44,506 nt of DNA from a virus, in IMG/VR virus record IMGVR_UViG_3300040801_003302, positions 1-44,506 of that record; one strand, 5' to 3'. Position 1 is the stretch's first letter, and every line of letters starts with the position of its first letter. Position numbers and translations under genes: made by a program. Below the pieces are notes generated by a model, which was given only the letters and a program-made list of their open reading frames with translations, was not told where the DNA came from and ran no database searches. This document shows positions 7,246 through 15,844 of the stretch, piece after piece.

Positions 7246-10200
7246 GTGCCTGTCAAGCCCCCGTACATTCGGTACTACGGGGACCAGGCAGAAGGTCCGA
7301 AGTATCTGCGTCGAGCTGAAAGCGAACTCTACCGCACGGTAGAGTTCGCTAATCAGTCAGGGTCTACTGTCTTTGCCCGTCGAGCGGTTATCAGTACTGA
7401 GCCGCTTGTTATCGTGCGCACGCGTATCCACGCTGACTTCCAAGCGGTCGAGATCCAAGTTGGTCCGCTTGGGCCGCTAACTCAAGACGAACCAATCCCC
7501 GAACTGCGCGAACGGGAACGTTTACTTCCCCGCACGGCCGAGCCGTATTACAGTGGGTTTACCTATCGCTCGGCTATTCTTGATAACGGCTCTACCACGC
7601 TGAACTTCGGCGACACGTCCGGGTGGGAGCTGAATACTTTTTGCCCGACGACTGAATGTTCCGAATCATTTGGAGACTTGGCCCAGGTTTACCAGCCAAT
7701 CAAACGCCTTGCGACAAGCCCTTTCAGTCAGGTGTGGGCACCGAAGTACGGTGGAAACGGATCACCGATTGCCACAAACGATCCAGACGATTATCGGTTT
7801 GATGTGCTGGGCCGGGGCGGATTTACCGCTTCTGACCACAACTCGTGCAAGCCGTGTCTCTATACCGGCAAAATGGCAGAAGTCGTTTCTTTGCTGCTCG
7901 GATACGGGCGGTGGAACTATGAAGACTTCAACGTCCAGGATCCGACGTATCTCGCAAAGCTCCAAGACGAAGGAATGCGCATTGAGTACAACTCAAAGTT
8001 CGTGCGCTGCCATGGGGTCATTGTTTCGACAGAAGGCAATCTGTGGATCGTTGAAATCAGTCAACTACTGGGTGTGATTGCCTGGCGTATGACGTACCTC
8101 GACATCCCGTCTTTTCCGCTACCGAGCTACTACAACTACCCGATCGAATCTTTTGGCGGATACCCCGACGGGTATTGTGTGCCGTACAACGAGATAGAAG
8201 TAGACGCGCTGATTGCGTCTGGCCAAGTGATTCAGCTGATGTCTGCCGCTGATTACACGAGCCAGTTTTACAACGGAGCCAACAGCTACAACAGTTACCT
8301 CGGTTGGGCGTTTAATCCCGACGGAACTGAAGCTCGTATAACCTGCATGCGCAACAAAGACGATGCAGGATTTACAGGCATTCGCCACCACGAATATTGG
8401 CGGATGGACCTTTCAATCAACGATTCGAACCCGCTCAGCCCGACTGGATCTGCGTCGCTTACTGAACTGCAGAGCCACCCACTTTTCTTTGCCGTGCGAG
8501 AAAACGCTGCTGTGGCTGGGGAATACGAACTCAACGGAACGAATACAGGTACGATAGAATTTTTTGCGGCGTCCAACGGCGATATTAGCAACGCAATGCA
8601 AATTCAAGGTCGCCCAGGTTCTGGCCTGATTACCACTGCCGAAGCTAACTACATCCGTTCTACTTACACTTCTGGCGTCTCGTCTGCCGTTGTTTGGGTT
8701 GCGTGGATTGAAGACCACTGGGAAGAAGTCACTTACCGTCTTGTTGACGATGGAAACGGTGGGCTTGGTGGGCTGTTTTATAACTTGAGCGACTTTCCAG
8801 TGTATCCCACCGACCCGTCGTTTGCGGGGCAAGTTACCTGGAATCCGCCGACAAATCCGCCGTATCGAATTCTCCAAGAGTTTTATCCAGGGATCCCAAA
8901 AGGACAAGTGTATATCCCGGGCAATGGCTGGGGCCTGGCATTGACTGCGTTTGTGCAGCCGGTTTCAACTACCTGGACTCCAAGCTATGTGGGGCTTGCG
9001 GGAGTCCCGGATCAATTCAAACCCGGCGTGGCTAACAACATCATTTTTAACAACGAAATCAACAGCGATTACATTTGGAATAACCCACTAAATTCAGGGG
9101 TTTTTGATCCCAATGGATACACTTCGCTTATTCCAATTTGGGCAGATTTTTCGTTTACCGCCACAACGACTGGTGTACTTGGTGTAAGAGCAGTCACCTG
9201 GGAGTCGCAGTCAGTAGATAACGCTATTCGAGAAACAACCGTGTTTGTTGCGGCGCCTGATAATCGCTCGGCTATTTTTGGATTCAAGATTTTTGCCGAC
9301 GGCCGCGACATTCAACAGCGAGATGTGTCTCATACAATGGCTATTAATACGGATGTAGGCTATGAAGTTGCTACCAGCCAAGCATGGTCTGGCCAGACCC
9401 TACTCGACTCTGACGTACAGTATGTTTTCAATCATCCGTACCCGCAAGGTCAAAACCCGACTCGCAATTTTCCTGCAATTACCAACTCGGGGTTTATTCC
9501 CAAAGCTTCGTATGTAGGAATCAATCCGCCGGACTCTTCCGGTCCGTTTCCAACCGGTCGCGACTTTACCGACAACACCAATTTCTGGGAAGACAGCGGA
9601 TCGCCCAATTTCGACTTACTTCCTGGTTTGTCTCGAAAATCAGTTACGTACCTCAACGTAGACGGTCCGCCTGGTGGCTGGGGACCCCCTACAGCGGGTG
9701 ACATTGATACCCAAGGATTTACTCCCAAAGATTTTATTGAACAAGGCGGGTTTACTTACAACGTCAACGTGGGACCAGTTTCCACAACGGAAGAATATCT
9801 CCGCAACGCCAGCACGATTTCTATTGGCGCAGTAATGGGTGTAGACGGGAGTGCTGTTACCTCTAATTGGAATCCATCGCCTTGGGCACTTGAAGGTTTG
9901 GTCTCTCTCTCAGGGGGGCTAACAGGCACTACGTACGTTGCGCCTACAACGTTGACTCCGACTTCAACCATGTACGGCGACAGCTTTAGCGAGATACGCA
10001 CTGCATACGAAGGCGACATTCCTGGCTACCCAAACATCACAGTCGATGGCGTGCTGATTGGTCACCGCCTTCCCGGAGGACCGGTGTTGAACGTTTTCTC
10101 GCTGACTAACTCCGGGATCAGTCTGGTCAACAACTTCATTCACTGGTGCTGGATGTCTGCGTTCGGAGGCAATTCCATTTGGAATACCAGCATCCCTAAA

Positions 10201-10422
10201 CGCGGACAAGGGTTCCCGTTTCACACAGCGCAAGTGGCTATGTGGGGGCAGCGTGGCGCGTTGATCAGTAACTTCGACGAGACGTACCTTGTAACAACGA
10301 GCAACAACAACGAAACTCATTCGTGGGGAGTTGAGCGTGTTGGAACAACGGCTCCGCTTCCTGGTGAAGCGGACTCTCGGGTGAACCGCCTTCTGACCTT
10401 CATAGGGTACAATGACGTGTAA
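7246..10422 (+). CDS. Large virion protein (1058 aa), unknown
   Basis: It starts at GTG 7246, three bases after the previous stop, and its stop overlaps the next ATG (TAATG). The protein is rich in Asn, Pro, Tyr, Trp, Gly and Ser, with long stretches lacking Lys, which suggests an extended beta structure such as a tail spike, fibre or tail tube component. A small cysteine cluster occurs early (C-x5-C near 125, then C-x2-C near 203) and may bind metal or form a disulfide. There is no collagen-like repeat, chaperone domain or hydrolase motif that I can name. Its position suggests an adhesion or baseplate-like role. Confidence 0.55.
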   Translation: MPVKPPYIRYYGDQAEGPKYLRRAESELYRTVEFANQSGSTVFARRAVISTEPLVIVRTRIHADFQAVEIQVGPLGPLTQDEPIPELRERERLLPRTAEPYYSGFTYRSAILDNGSTTLNFGDTSGWELNTFCPTTECSESFGDLAQVYQPIKRLATSPFSQVWAPKYGGNGSPIATNDPDDYRFDVLGRGGFTASDHNSCKPCLYTGKMAEVVSLLLGYGRWNYEDFNVQDPTYLAKLQDEGMRIEYNSKFVRCHGVIVSTEGNLWIVEISQLLGVIAWRMTYLDIPSFPLPSYYNYPIESFGGYPDGYCVPYNEIEVDALIASGQVIQLMSAADYTSQFYNGANSYNSYLGWAFNPDGTEARITCMRNKDDAGFTGIRHHEYWRMDLSINDSNPLSPTGSASLTELQSHPLFFAVRENAAVAGEYELNGTNTGTIEFFAASNGDISNAMQIQGRPGSGLITTAEANYIRSTYTSGVSSAVVWVAWIEDHWEEVTYRLVDDGNGGLGGLFYNLSDFPVYPTDPSFAGQVTWNPPTNPPYRILQEFYPGIPKGQVYIPGNGWGLALTAFVQPVSTTWTPSYVGLAGVPDQFKPGVANNIIFNNEINSDYIWNNPLNSGVFDPNGYTSLIPIWADFSFTATTTGVLGVRAVTWESQSVDNAIRETTVFVAAPDNRSAIFGFKIFADGRDIQQRDVSHTMAINTDVGYEVATSQAWSGQTLLDSDVQYVFNHPYPQGQNPTRNFPAITNSGFIPKASYVGINPPDSSGPFPTGRDFTDNTNFWEDSGSPNFDLLPGLSRKSVTYLNVDGPPGGWGPPTAGDIDTQGFTPKDFIEQGGFTYNVNVGPVSTTEEYLRNASTISIGAVMGVDGSAVTSNWNPSPWALEGLVSLSGGLTGTTYVAPTTLTPTSTMYGDSFSEIRTAYEGDIPGYPNITVDGVLIGHRLPGGPVLNVFSLTNSGISLVNNFIHWCWMSAFGGNSIWNTSIPKRGQGFPFHTAQVAMWGQRGALISNFDETYLVTTSNNNETHSWGVERVGTTAPLPGEADSRVNRLLTFIGYNDV

Positions 10423-11546
10423 TGGCTACCGTACTTGGCATAGATTCTGACTTCATCTTCGTTGGGGACGCAACGTCCGGGTCCGACGGGGACAATGTCG
10501 TCGATACGATTTCCGTCAGCGACGCCGCCCAGGACAACATAGAAACTCCAGTTGTTGAACAAATCAACGTCGGAAGCGTCGTTACCGACAGCGGCAATTG
10601 GCTTGATGTCACTATTGCCGTCGTACGCGTTGCCGATTGGGTCAACGATCAAGATGCGTTTGAGCAAGTTGTCGACACCATCGAAGTAGTTGACGTCGTT
10701 ACCGACACGCAGGTTGACCTTGTTGTTGAAAACATCGCAGTCACCGAACTTGGTGACTTGGCTGTAGTACAAACAGAGGCTGTAATCGAGTCTGTACTTG
10801 TTGCAGAAAGAATCTTCGACAGTCGCTTTGAACTCGTTGTTGATCTTATCAATGTTGCAGATAACTCGACCGGAACTGGAATTGTTACTGAACAAACGGT
10901 CGAGCAAGTCGAAGTTGCAGGCATTATTGCTGAGCTGCTTGATGACAACGTAGACATTGTTGTAGACACGTTTGTAGTTACAGATTTTGCTTTCACTGGC
11001 CCAGGTGTAACGTCAGACGTTACAGCCGACGTGATCCTGGTTCGCGACAGACTGTATTCCCGTAACTTTGACGCCTTGGCCCTCCTTGTGAACACGGAGA
11101 CTGGGGCGCCAGCGTTGTTTGACAACTTCGACTTCACGTCAATCGTAGAGCACCAGGGCAACCTGATCGCTACGTCTGCCGAAGGGCTGTTCGTTATTCA
11201 GAACGACGCAAACGACGTGGACTACGGCAACCGCAAGATCAACTGCAAGCTGCAGACTGGCTTTGAAGACTTTGGAACTGATCAGCGTAAGCGAATCAGA
11301 GACTTGTACATGGGTTATACTGGTGGCCTACATGAACTGACGGTCGAAACTTACAACGGCCCGTCAGAGGTATACTCGTACGAGATGCGAGAACGTGAGG
11401 CAGATGCCCCCCGCAATAACCGGATTCGTACCGGCCGTGGCCTCAACAGTCGCTTTTGGCGATTTACCATTCGCAATTGCGGTGGTGGGAAGTCACAGAT
11501 TTTCGACATGAAAGCAAACGTCGACGTGTCGAAGCGGAGGTTGTAA
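10422..11546 (+). CDS. Virion protein with ~10 acidic beta repeats and a globular C-terminal domain
   Basis: A 374-residue protein starting at ATG 10422 within a TAATG overlap. Residues ~20-210 hold about ten degenerate repeats of 18-21 residues with the core VVDTI-x-V-x-D, highly acidic and rich in Val, Ile and Thr with almost no Lys. The C-terminal ~150 residues form a different domain with basic patches (QRKRIRDLYMGY, NNRIRTGRGLNSRFWRF), resembling C-terminal segments of phage tail-associated proteins. The repeats suggest a beta-solenoid or stacked-strand rod joined to a binding head. The neighbours are all structural genes. Confidence 0.55.
   Translation: MATVLGIDSDFIFVGDATSGSDGDNVVDTISVSDAAQDNIETPVVEQINVGSVVTDSGNWLDVTIAVVRVADWVNDQDAFEQVVDTIEVVDVVTDTQVDLVVENIAVTELGDLAVVQTEAVIESVLVAERIFDSRFELVVDLINVADNSTGTGIVTEQTVEQVEVAGIIAELLDDNVDIVVDTFVVTDFAFTGPGVTSDVTADVILVRDRLYSRNFDALALLVNTETGAPALFDNFDFTSIVEHQGNLIATSAEGLFVIQNDANDVDYGNRKINCKLQTGFEDFGTDQRKRIRDLYMGYTGGLHELTVETYNGPSEVYSYEMREREADAPRNNRIRTGRGLNSRFWRFTIRNCGGGKSQIFDMKANVDVSKRRL
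10480..11060 (+). repeat. Coding tandem repeats, ~19-aa acidic VVDTI-type units
   Basis: About ten in-frame units, aligned on VVDTI, VVEQI, VTIAV, VVDTI, VVENI, VIESV, VVDLI, TVEQV, VVDTF and VTADV. Unit length is 18-21 codons. The DNA copies have diverged, so the repeats are old or selected at protein level. Confidence 0.7.
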
Positions 11547-13595
11547 ATGACACTCATCGGTAACACGCCAGGCGGGACTGTTGGTTCTGGCACTTCAACC
11601 AACCCGTTTGAAAACGCTGCGCAGTACACGCAGGAAGTCCAAACGTTTGTTGAATCTCAGATCGGCGCAATTAGCGACATCCTCAGCACGTATCTAAGCC
11701 AGGCTTCGAGTGCTATCAACGGGCTGGGCAACTACACCATCGTACTCCCAGACGTTGGAGTCGAGCCGCCTGAGCTGGATTTCAGTTTTGGATTCGATCC
11801 TACTGTGCCCACCGTCCCGACGCCTGACTTTGGTCGTGTCACGCCGTGGGACGTCGGCTCGCGTCCGTCGTACTCTGGTCCGTCTAGCATCTCTGTTCCC
11901 GGCATCCCGGCGTTTAACCCGTCAATCACAACTATCGCTGTACCCCCGGCACCTGCTCCGGCTATAATCTCGCCGCCGGGACCTGCACCAACGGTTACTG
12001 TTCCAGACTTTCCTGACGTGCCGACGCTTGCGTTGCCAAACAAGCCGACGCTGATCAACGTCACGATTCCCGCAGCCCCGACGATCACAATCCCTGCGTT
12101 TGATCCGGAGTTGCCCGACTTCCAGCTTCCGGCGGCTCCCAACGCTGGCCTGGAATGGACGGAAGAAGATTATGAACCGACGGTGCTTAACAGCGTCATC
12201 GACCAAATTGAAACCTTTTTCGCGGGTGGGACGGGGATTCGCCCGGATGTTCAGGACCAAATCTTTAACCAGGCGGCGGATCGCGAAGATCGTGTCGCGA
12301 ATGTAGCGCTGCGCGAAGCCGAAACGGAGGTCGCCTCTCGGGGCTACCGCGAACTGCCGGGCGTGCTGCTCAAGCGGATGGACGCGATTCGCAGCGAGCG
12401 CGACCGGAACAAGTCCGCGCTCAACCGCGAACTGCTTATCAAAGTCATGGACTCCGAACTGGAGAACCTGCGCTTTGCAGTGACTGCTGGCATCCAAGCC
12501 GAAGACCTGCTGGTCCGCATCTTTCTTGCTGCGCAGGATCGACTGTTCCTGGCCGCAAGACTTACGGTCGAATTTGGTATTAATTTGTACCAGGCTCAAG
12601 TTGCTGCATACACTGCAGCACTCGAAGGTGTTCGGACGCAGGCTGAAGTCTACCGGGCCACCATTGAAGGTCGAATCGCCCAGGTCCAAGTATACGAGAG
12701 TCAAGTCCAGGCGGCGCTCGCCACAGCTCAAGTCAACGAGTCTCTCGTGCGGGCGTACGTAGCTGAAGTTGAAAGTCTGCAAACACTGATCAATCTTTAT
12801 GAAGCAGAACTTCGTGCAGTGCAGACTCGCGTGGAAATTGACGCTGTCCGCGTCCGAGCTTTTGGAGAAGAGGTCGACGCCTACGCCGCACAAGTTGCCG
12901 CTGACAAAACCCGTTTTGACGCTTACGAGTCTCGCATTCGAGGCGAACTAGGAAAAGCCAGTATCCTCGAATCCGAAGCACGAGCGTATGCCGCTGAAGT
13001 AGGCGGCATTTCTTCCGGCACGACGGCCCAAGCCCGCGCCTTTGAAGCCAACATTGGACGGTATCAGGCTGACATTCAGGCCTATGTTGGTGAAGCCAAC
13101 GCCCGCGCCGCTCGGTCCAACGCCGAAGCACAGGGCATTCAGGGCAACGCATCTGCGTACACGGCCGCAAGCTCGCGGTTTAATGCGCTGGTTGGACTCC
13201 AAGAAGCCCTAGGGCGGATTGAAGTTGCAGCCTGGGAAGCCGGGAACCGCCAGCAGATCGAAGCCTACCGTGCTCGCATTGCAGAGTCTGAAGTCAACTT
13301 GCGGCGAATCATCGAAGAAGCACGTCTCGGACTCCAAGCCCTGGACTCCGCAGGCCGGCTCTCAACGACTGTTGCGGGCGGTGCCATGGCAGCAATCAAC
13401 GTAGGTGCTACAATCTCTGGTAACGGTTCTACATCTGCGTCGGGCAACGTCAGCGAAAGCTACAGCAACTCGTCCAGCGCATCGGTGTCGAGTTCATCAA
13501 ACAGCGAGTGCTCCATCACGCAGATTGCGACGGAGACTCGAAACGCGGACGAAGGCTTTATCGGCCCGCCGTGGGGATCATGTGGAGAACCTTAA
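11547..13595 (+). CDS. Virion protein with proline-rich N-terminus and long coiled coil (682 aa)
   Basis: Three parts are visible. Residues ~65-210 are extremely rich in Pro, Val, Thr and Ile with a P-x-x-P texture and look like an extended rod. Residues ~215-600 are helical and Ala/Glu/Gln/Arg-rich with heptad-like spacing and repeated Y-x-A-x-V/I-E segments, which suggests a long coiled coil. Residues ~620-655 are Ser/Gly/Asn-rich and flexible, followed by a short tail with two Cys. The layout suits a trimeric fibre, needle or tail shaft protein. It starts one base after the previous stop, and its stop overlaps the next ATG (TAATG). Confidence 0.6.
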   Translation: MTLIGNTPGGTVGSGTSTNPFENAAQYTQEVQTFVESQIGAISDILSTYLSQASSAINGLGNYTIVLPDVGVEPPELDFSFGFDPTVPTVPTPDFGRVTPWDVGSRPSYSGPSSISVPGIPAFNPSITTIAVPPAPAPAIISPPGPAPTVTVPDFPDVPTLALPNKPTLINVTIPAAPTITIPAFDPELPDFQLPAAPNAGLEWTEEDYEPTVLNSVIDQIETFFAGGTGIRPDVQDQIFNQAADREDRVANVALREAETEVASRGYRELPGVLLKRMDAIRSERDRNKSALNRELLIKVMDSELENLRFAVTAGIQAEDLLVRIFLAAQDRLFLAARLTVEFGINLYQAQVAAYTAALEGVRTQAEVYRATIEGRIAQVQVYESQVQAALATAQVNESLVRAYVAEVESLQTLINLYEAELRAVQTRVEIDAVRVRAFGEEVDAYAAQVAADKTRFDAYESRIRGELGKASILESEARAYAAEVGGISSGTTAQARAFEANIGRYQADIQAYVGEANARAARSNAEAQGIQGNASAYTAASSRFNALVGLQEALGRIEVAAWEAGNRQQIEAYRARIAESEVNLRRIIEEARLGLQALDSAGRLSTTVAGGAMAAINVGATISGNGSTSASGNVSESYSNSSSASVSSSSNSECSITQIATETRNADEGFIGPPWGSCGEP

Positions 13596-15844
13596 TGGCT
13601 ACGCAGCGTGAAGAACTGGAACGGCTTGCACGCGAACGCCTTCGTCGGGAGGCTGCTGAACGCAAAGCAATTGAAGCAGAAGCTCAACGCCGTGTAGACG
13701 CGGCTCGCGCCAACACTGGTGGTGGTGGTGAAAACCTCGGACAAAAAAGAACTCAGAGGGCCCCCGCAAAAACGCCACCGGGCACCAAAGATGCTCCGCA
13801 GTCTACTCTGCGCGATCGCGCGGGTAAGACGCTCCGGACCGCAGGTGAAAAAGCAGCAGCGGCTACAAAAACTGGTGGCCAGACTTTGCGTCAAGGAGCA
13901 GGTAATTTAGCTCGTGGCACCGTAGACTTTGCACGTCGAAACGCTGGGCGAGTAGCACGAGGCGTAGGCGCTATTGCGGCTCCAGTCATGGCAGCAGACG
14001 CTGTAAATTCTGGTGTGCAAGAAATTCGCAGAGAAGTAAGCGACCAAGAAGCAGGCAATGTTGATTTGCCGGGGATTGGCCCGGTTACTGCGCCTGGTAC
14101 CAGTGACGCGTCTATTACCCAACGGTTAGGCGCAGGCTATCTCGATACTGACTTCACCAACCTGGCGTTGCGCGGAATCAATGCTTTGACTCCAAGAGGA
14201 ATTCCCGACAGCGTCCTTGCCGCTCAAGCAGAAACTCCATTGACAGACGAGTACTTGGAGCGGCTCGACGCCTCAAATCAGACTCTGGCTCGTGGCACGC
14301 GTGCCGCTGGTGTTCCGCTTGGCGAGCGTTCTCCCGTCGTGCAAGAGCTGATGGCTCTGCGCTCCGACCTGGGAAACGCAGGCGTGAACGCGAATACTCC
14401 GACCGAAGCGCTTCGTCGCAACGTCAGAGAATCGCTGCAGTCACGTGGCGCCGGGAGCCAGAACTTGACCAACACCGCCTTGAACATTCCTGGGATGAAC
14501 CCTGGAGTCGTTCAGGAAATTGGACTTCGCGAAGACCGAGGTATGGCGCCACTGCTCGTTACTGACGAAGCAGGTAACGTTAGCGCAGACAACACGCGTC
14601 TCGATGGAAACGACATGAATCGAGCAGACATTTTGGCCAAGTCCAGCGGAGGGACAACGCCCGAATCTCTCCAGCTGTATTACGGCACGATGGAGGATGG
14701 CTCCATCGGTTTTTCTGATATGCCCCAAGAAGGGTTCCAGGCTTACACGCCGGGCGACGTGCGGTTCCGTTCTGCTGGTGATCGTCGCGCACGCGAACAA
14801 CTCTTGGGTGAAACACCACAATTTGGGGAGGAAGCCCTGCGGTTCACCCGCGACAGCAACCGTCGGATGCTGGAAGCAACCGCCAACGTCGCCCCGGATC
14901 GGCTTGGTGCCGCCCGGGAGTTCGCAAGAGAAAGCCAAGTTGAACTGGGTGACGCAATGCGCCGCTCTGGTGCTGGTCTGCTGGCTGGCAACGCAGCGCC
15001 GGATTTACGTGCAGAGCAACCTCAACTGATTACTCCGGAAGACATCTTTTCTGCCCCGACGCCCGAAGGTCGCCAGGCTGCAATGCTGCGTTATGAGCAG
15101 CAGCAACGCAGCCTTGCTGCCGAAGAGCTTCGTATGCGAGAAGCTGAAATTCCAGCAATGATTGATCCGGGCGGGCACCTTGAGCGTAGTCTTAGTGGTA
15201 ACCCAGAAATGCGCCGCGTCTACGGGCAACTGGCTGACGCCGCTCGCGACACGCTTCGTGAAGAGGTCTACACTGAATTTGGACTGGATGCGCAAGGGAG
15301 TGCCCGTCTTGATCTGAACGCTGGTTTCCAGCAACCCGATGCACGGGCAGCTCAACAAGGCCGCCAGCAGTTCGACAACATCCTGAACGCTGCAGCCTTT
15401 GGCGACCCGGCGCGGGGCGCACGTCTGCAAGCAATTGCTCAACGTTCAGGTCTGTATGAAGTTCTTCCGCAACTGAACGAACAGCAACGGGCCAATGTCG
15501 TCACCAATATGAGCGTAGTAGATGGGCTATCGCGTGCACTAAATGCACCGCAGTTGCTGGAGTTTGCCATGGCTGGAGACGTCAACGGTGCTTTCAGCGC
15601 CATTGAAAGACTGGTGGAAGCCGGTACCATTGAAATCCGAAACCCGAGCCTCTGGGAAGATCTATTCAAAGGCCCAGTCGACTTTGACAACAGTCCGTTC
15701 AGCGACCCCGACGTACTCGATTATACGATTGTCGAGTTGAGCGAAACCGGAAAAGATGTCACATTGCGTCAACTGATGAGTATGTCCCCTGGGCTGACTG
15801 AATCAGATATGCAGTCAGTCGGAATGTTCGGCCGGAGCCAATGA
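13595..15844 (+). CDS. Internal-virion-type protein (749 aa)
   Basis: The start is taken as ATG 13595, in a TAATG overlap with the preceding gene; the in-frame ATG at 13508 would overlap it by 88 bases. The N-terminal ~45 residues are a charged, Arg/Glu-rich coiled coil. Residues ~100-140 form an Ala/Gly-rich amphipathic or membrane-active stretch (VARGVGAIAAPVMAADAV). The rest is Gln/Arg/Ala-rich and helical without known motifs. Proteins of this kind, placed just before a giant virion protein, are typically ejected with the DNA in podoviruses (compare T7 gp15/gp16 by position only). The stop overlaps the next ATG (ATGA). Confidence 0.55.
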   Translation: MATQREELERLARERLRREAAERKAIEAEAQRRVDAARANTGGGGENLGQKRTQRAPAKTPPGTKDAPQSTLRDRAGKTLRTAGEKAAAATKTGGQTLRQGAGNLARGTVDFARRNAGRVARGVGAIAAPVMAADAVNSGVQEIRREVSDQEAGNVDLPGIGPVTAPGTSDASITQRLGAGYLDTDFTNLALRGINALTPRGIPDSVLAAQAETPLTDEYLERLDASNQTLARGTRAAGVPLGERSPVVQELMALRSDLGNAGVNANTPTEALRRNVRESLQSRGAGSQNLTNTALNIPGMNPGVVQEIGLREDRGMAPLLVTDEAGNVSADNTRLDGNDMNRADILAKSSGGTTPESLQLYYGTMEDGSIGFSDMPQEGFQAYTPGDVRFRSAGDRRAREQLLGETPQFGEEALRFTRDSNRRMLEATANVAPDRLGAAREFARESQVELGDAMRRSGAGLLAGNAAPDLRAEQPQLITPEDIFSAPTPEGRQAAMLRYEQQQRSLAAEELRMREAEIPAMIDPGGHLERSLSGNPEMRRVYGQLADAARDTLREEVYTEFGLDAQGSARLDLNAGFQQPDARAAQQGRQQFDNILNAAAFGDPARGARLQAIAQRSGLYEVLPQLNEQQRANVVTNMSVVDGLSRALNAPQLLEFAMAGDVNGAFSAIERLVEAGTIEIRNPSLWEDLFKGPVDFDNSPFSDPDVLDYTIVELSETGKDVTLRQLMSMSPGLTESDMQSVGMFGRSQ

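Noticed and set aside
10317-11161. Long minus-strand frames (196 and 170 codons) opposite the repeat-containing virion gene
   Set aside because: They arise from the biased codons of the VVDTI repeats on the other strand, lack ribosome sites and would lie inside a clear plus-strand operon.
13508-13594. Upstream in-frame ATG for the 749-residue protein
   Set aside because: It lies inside the preceding gene; the TAATG overlap at 13593-13597 gives a better start.
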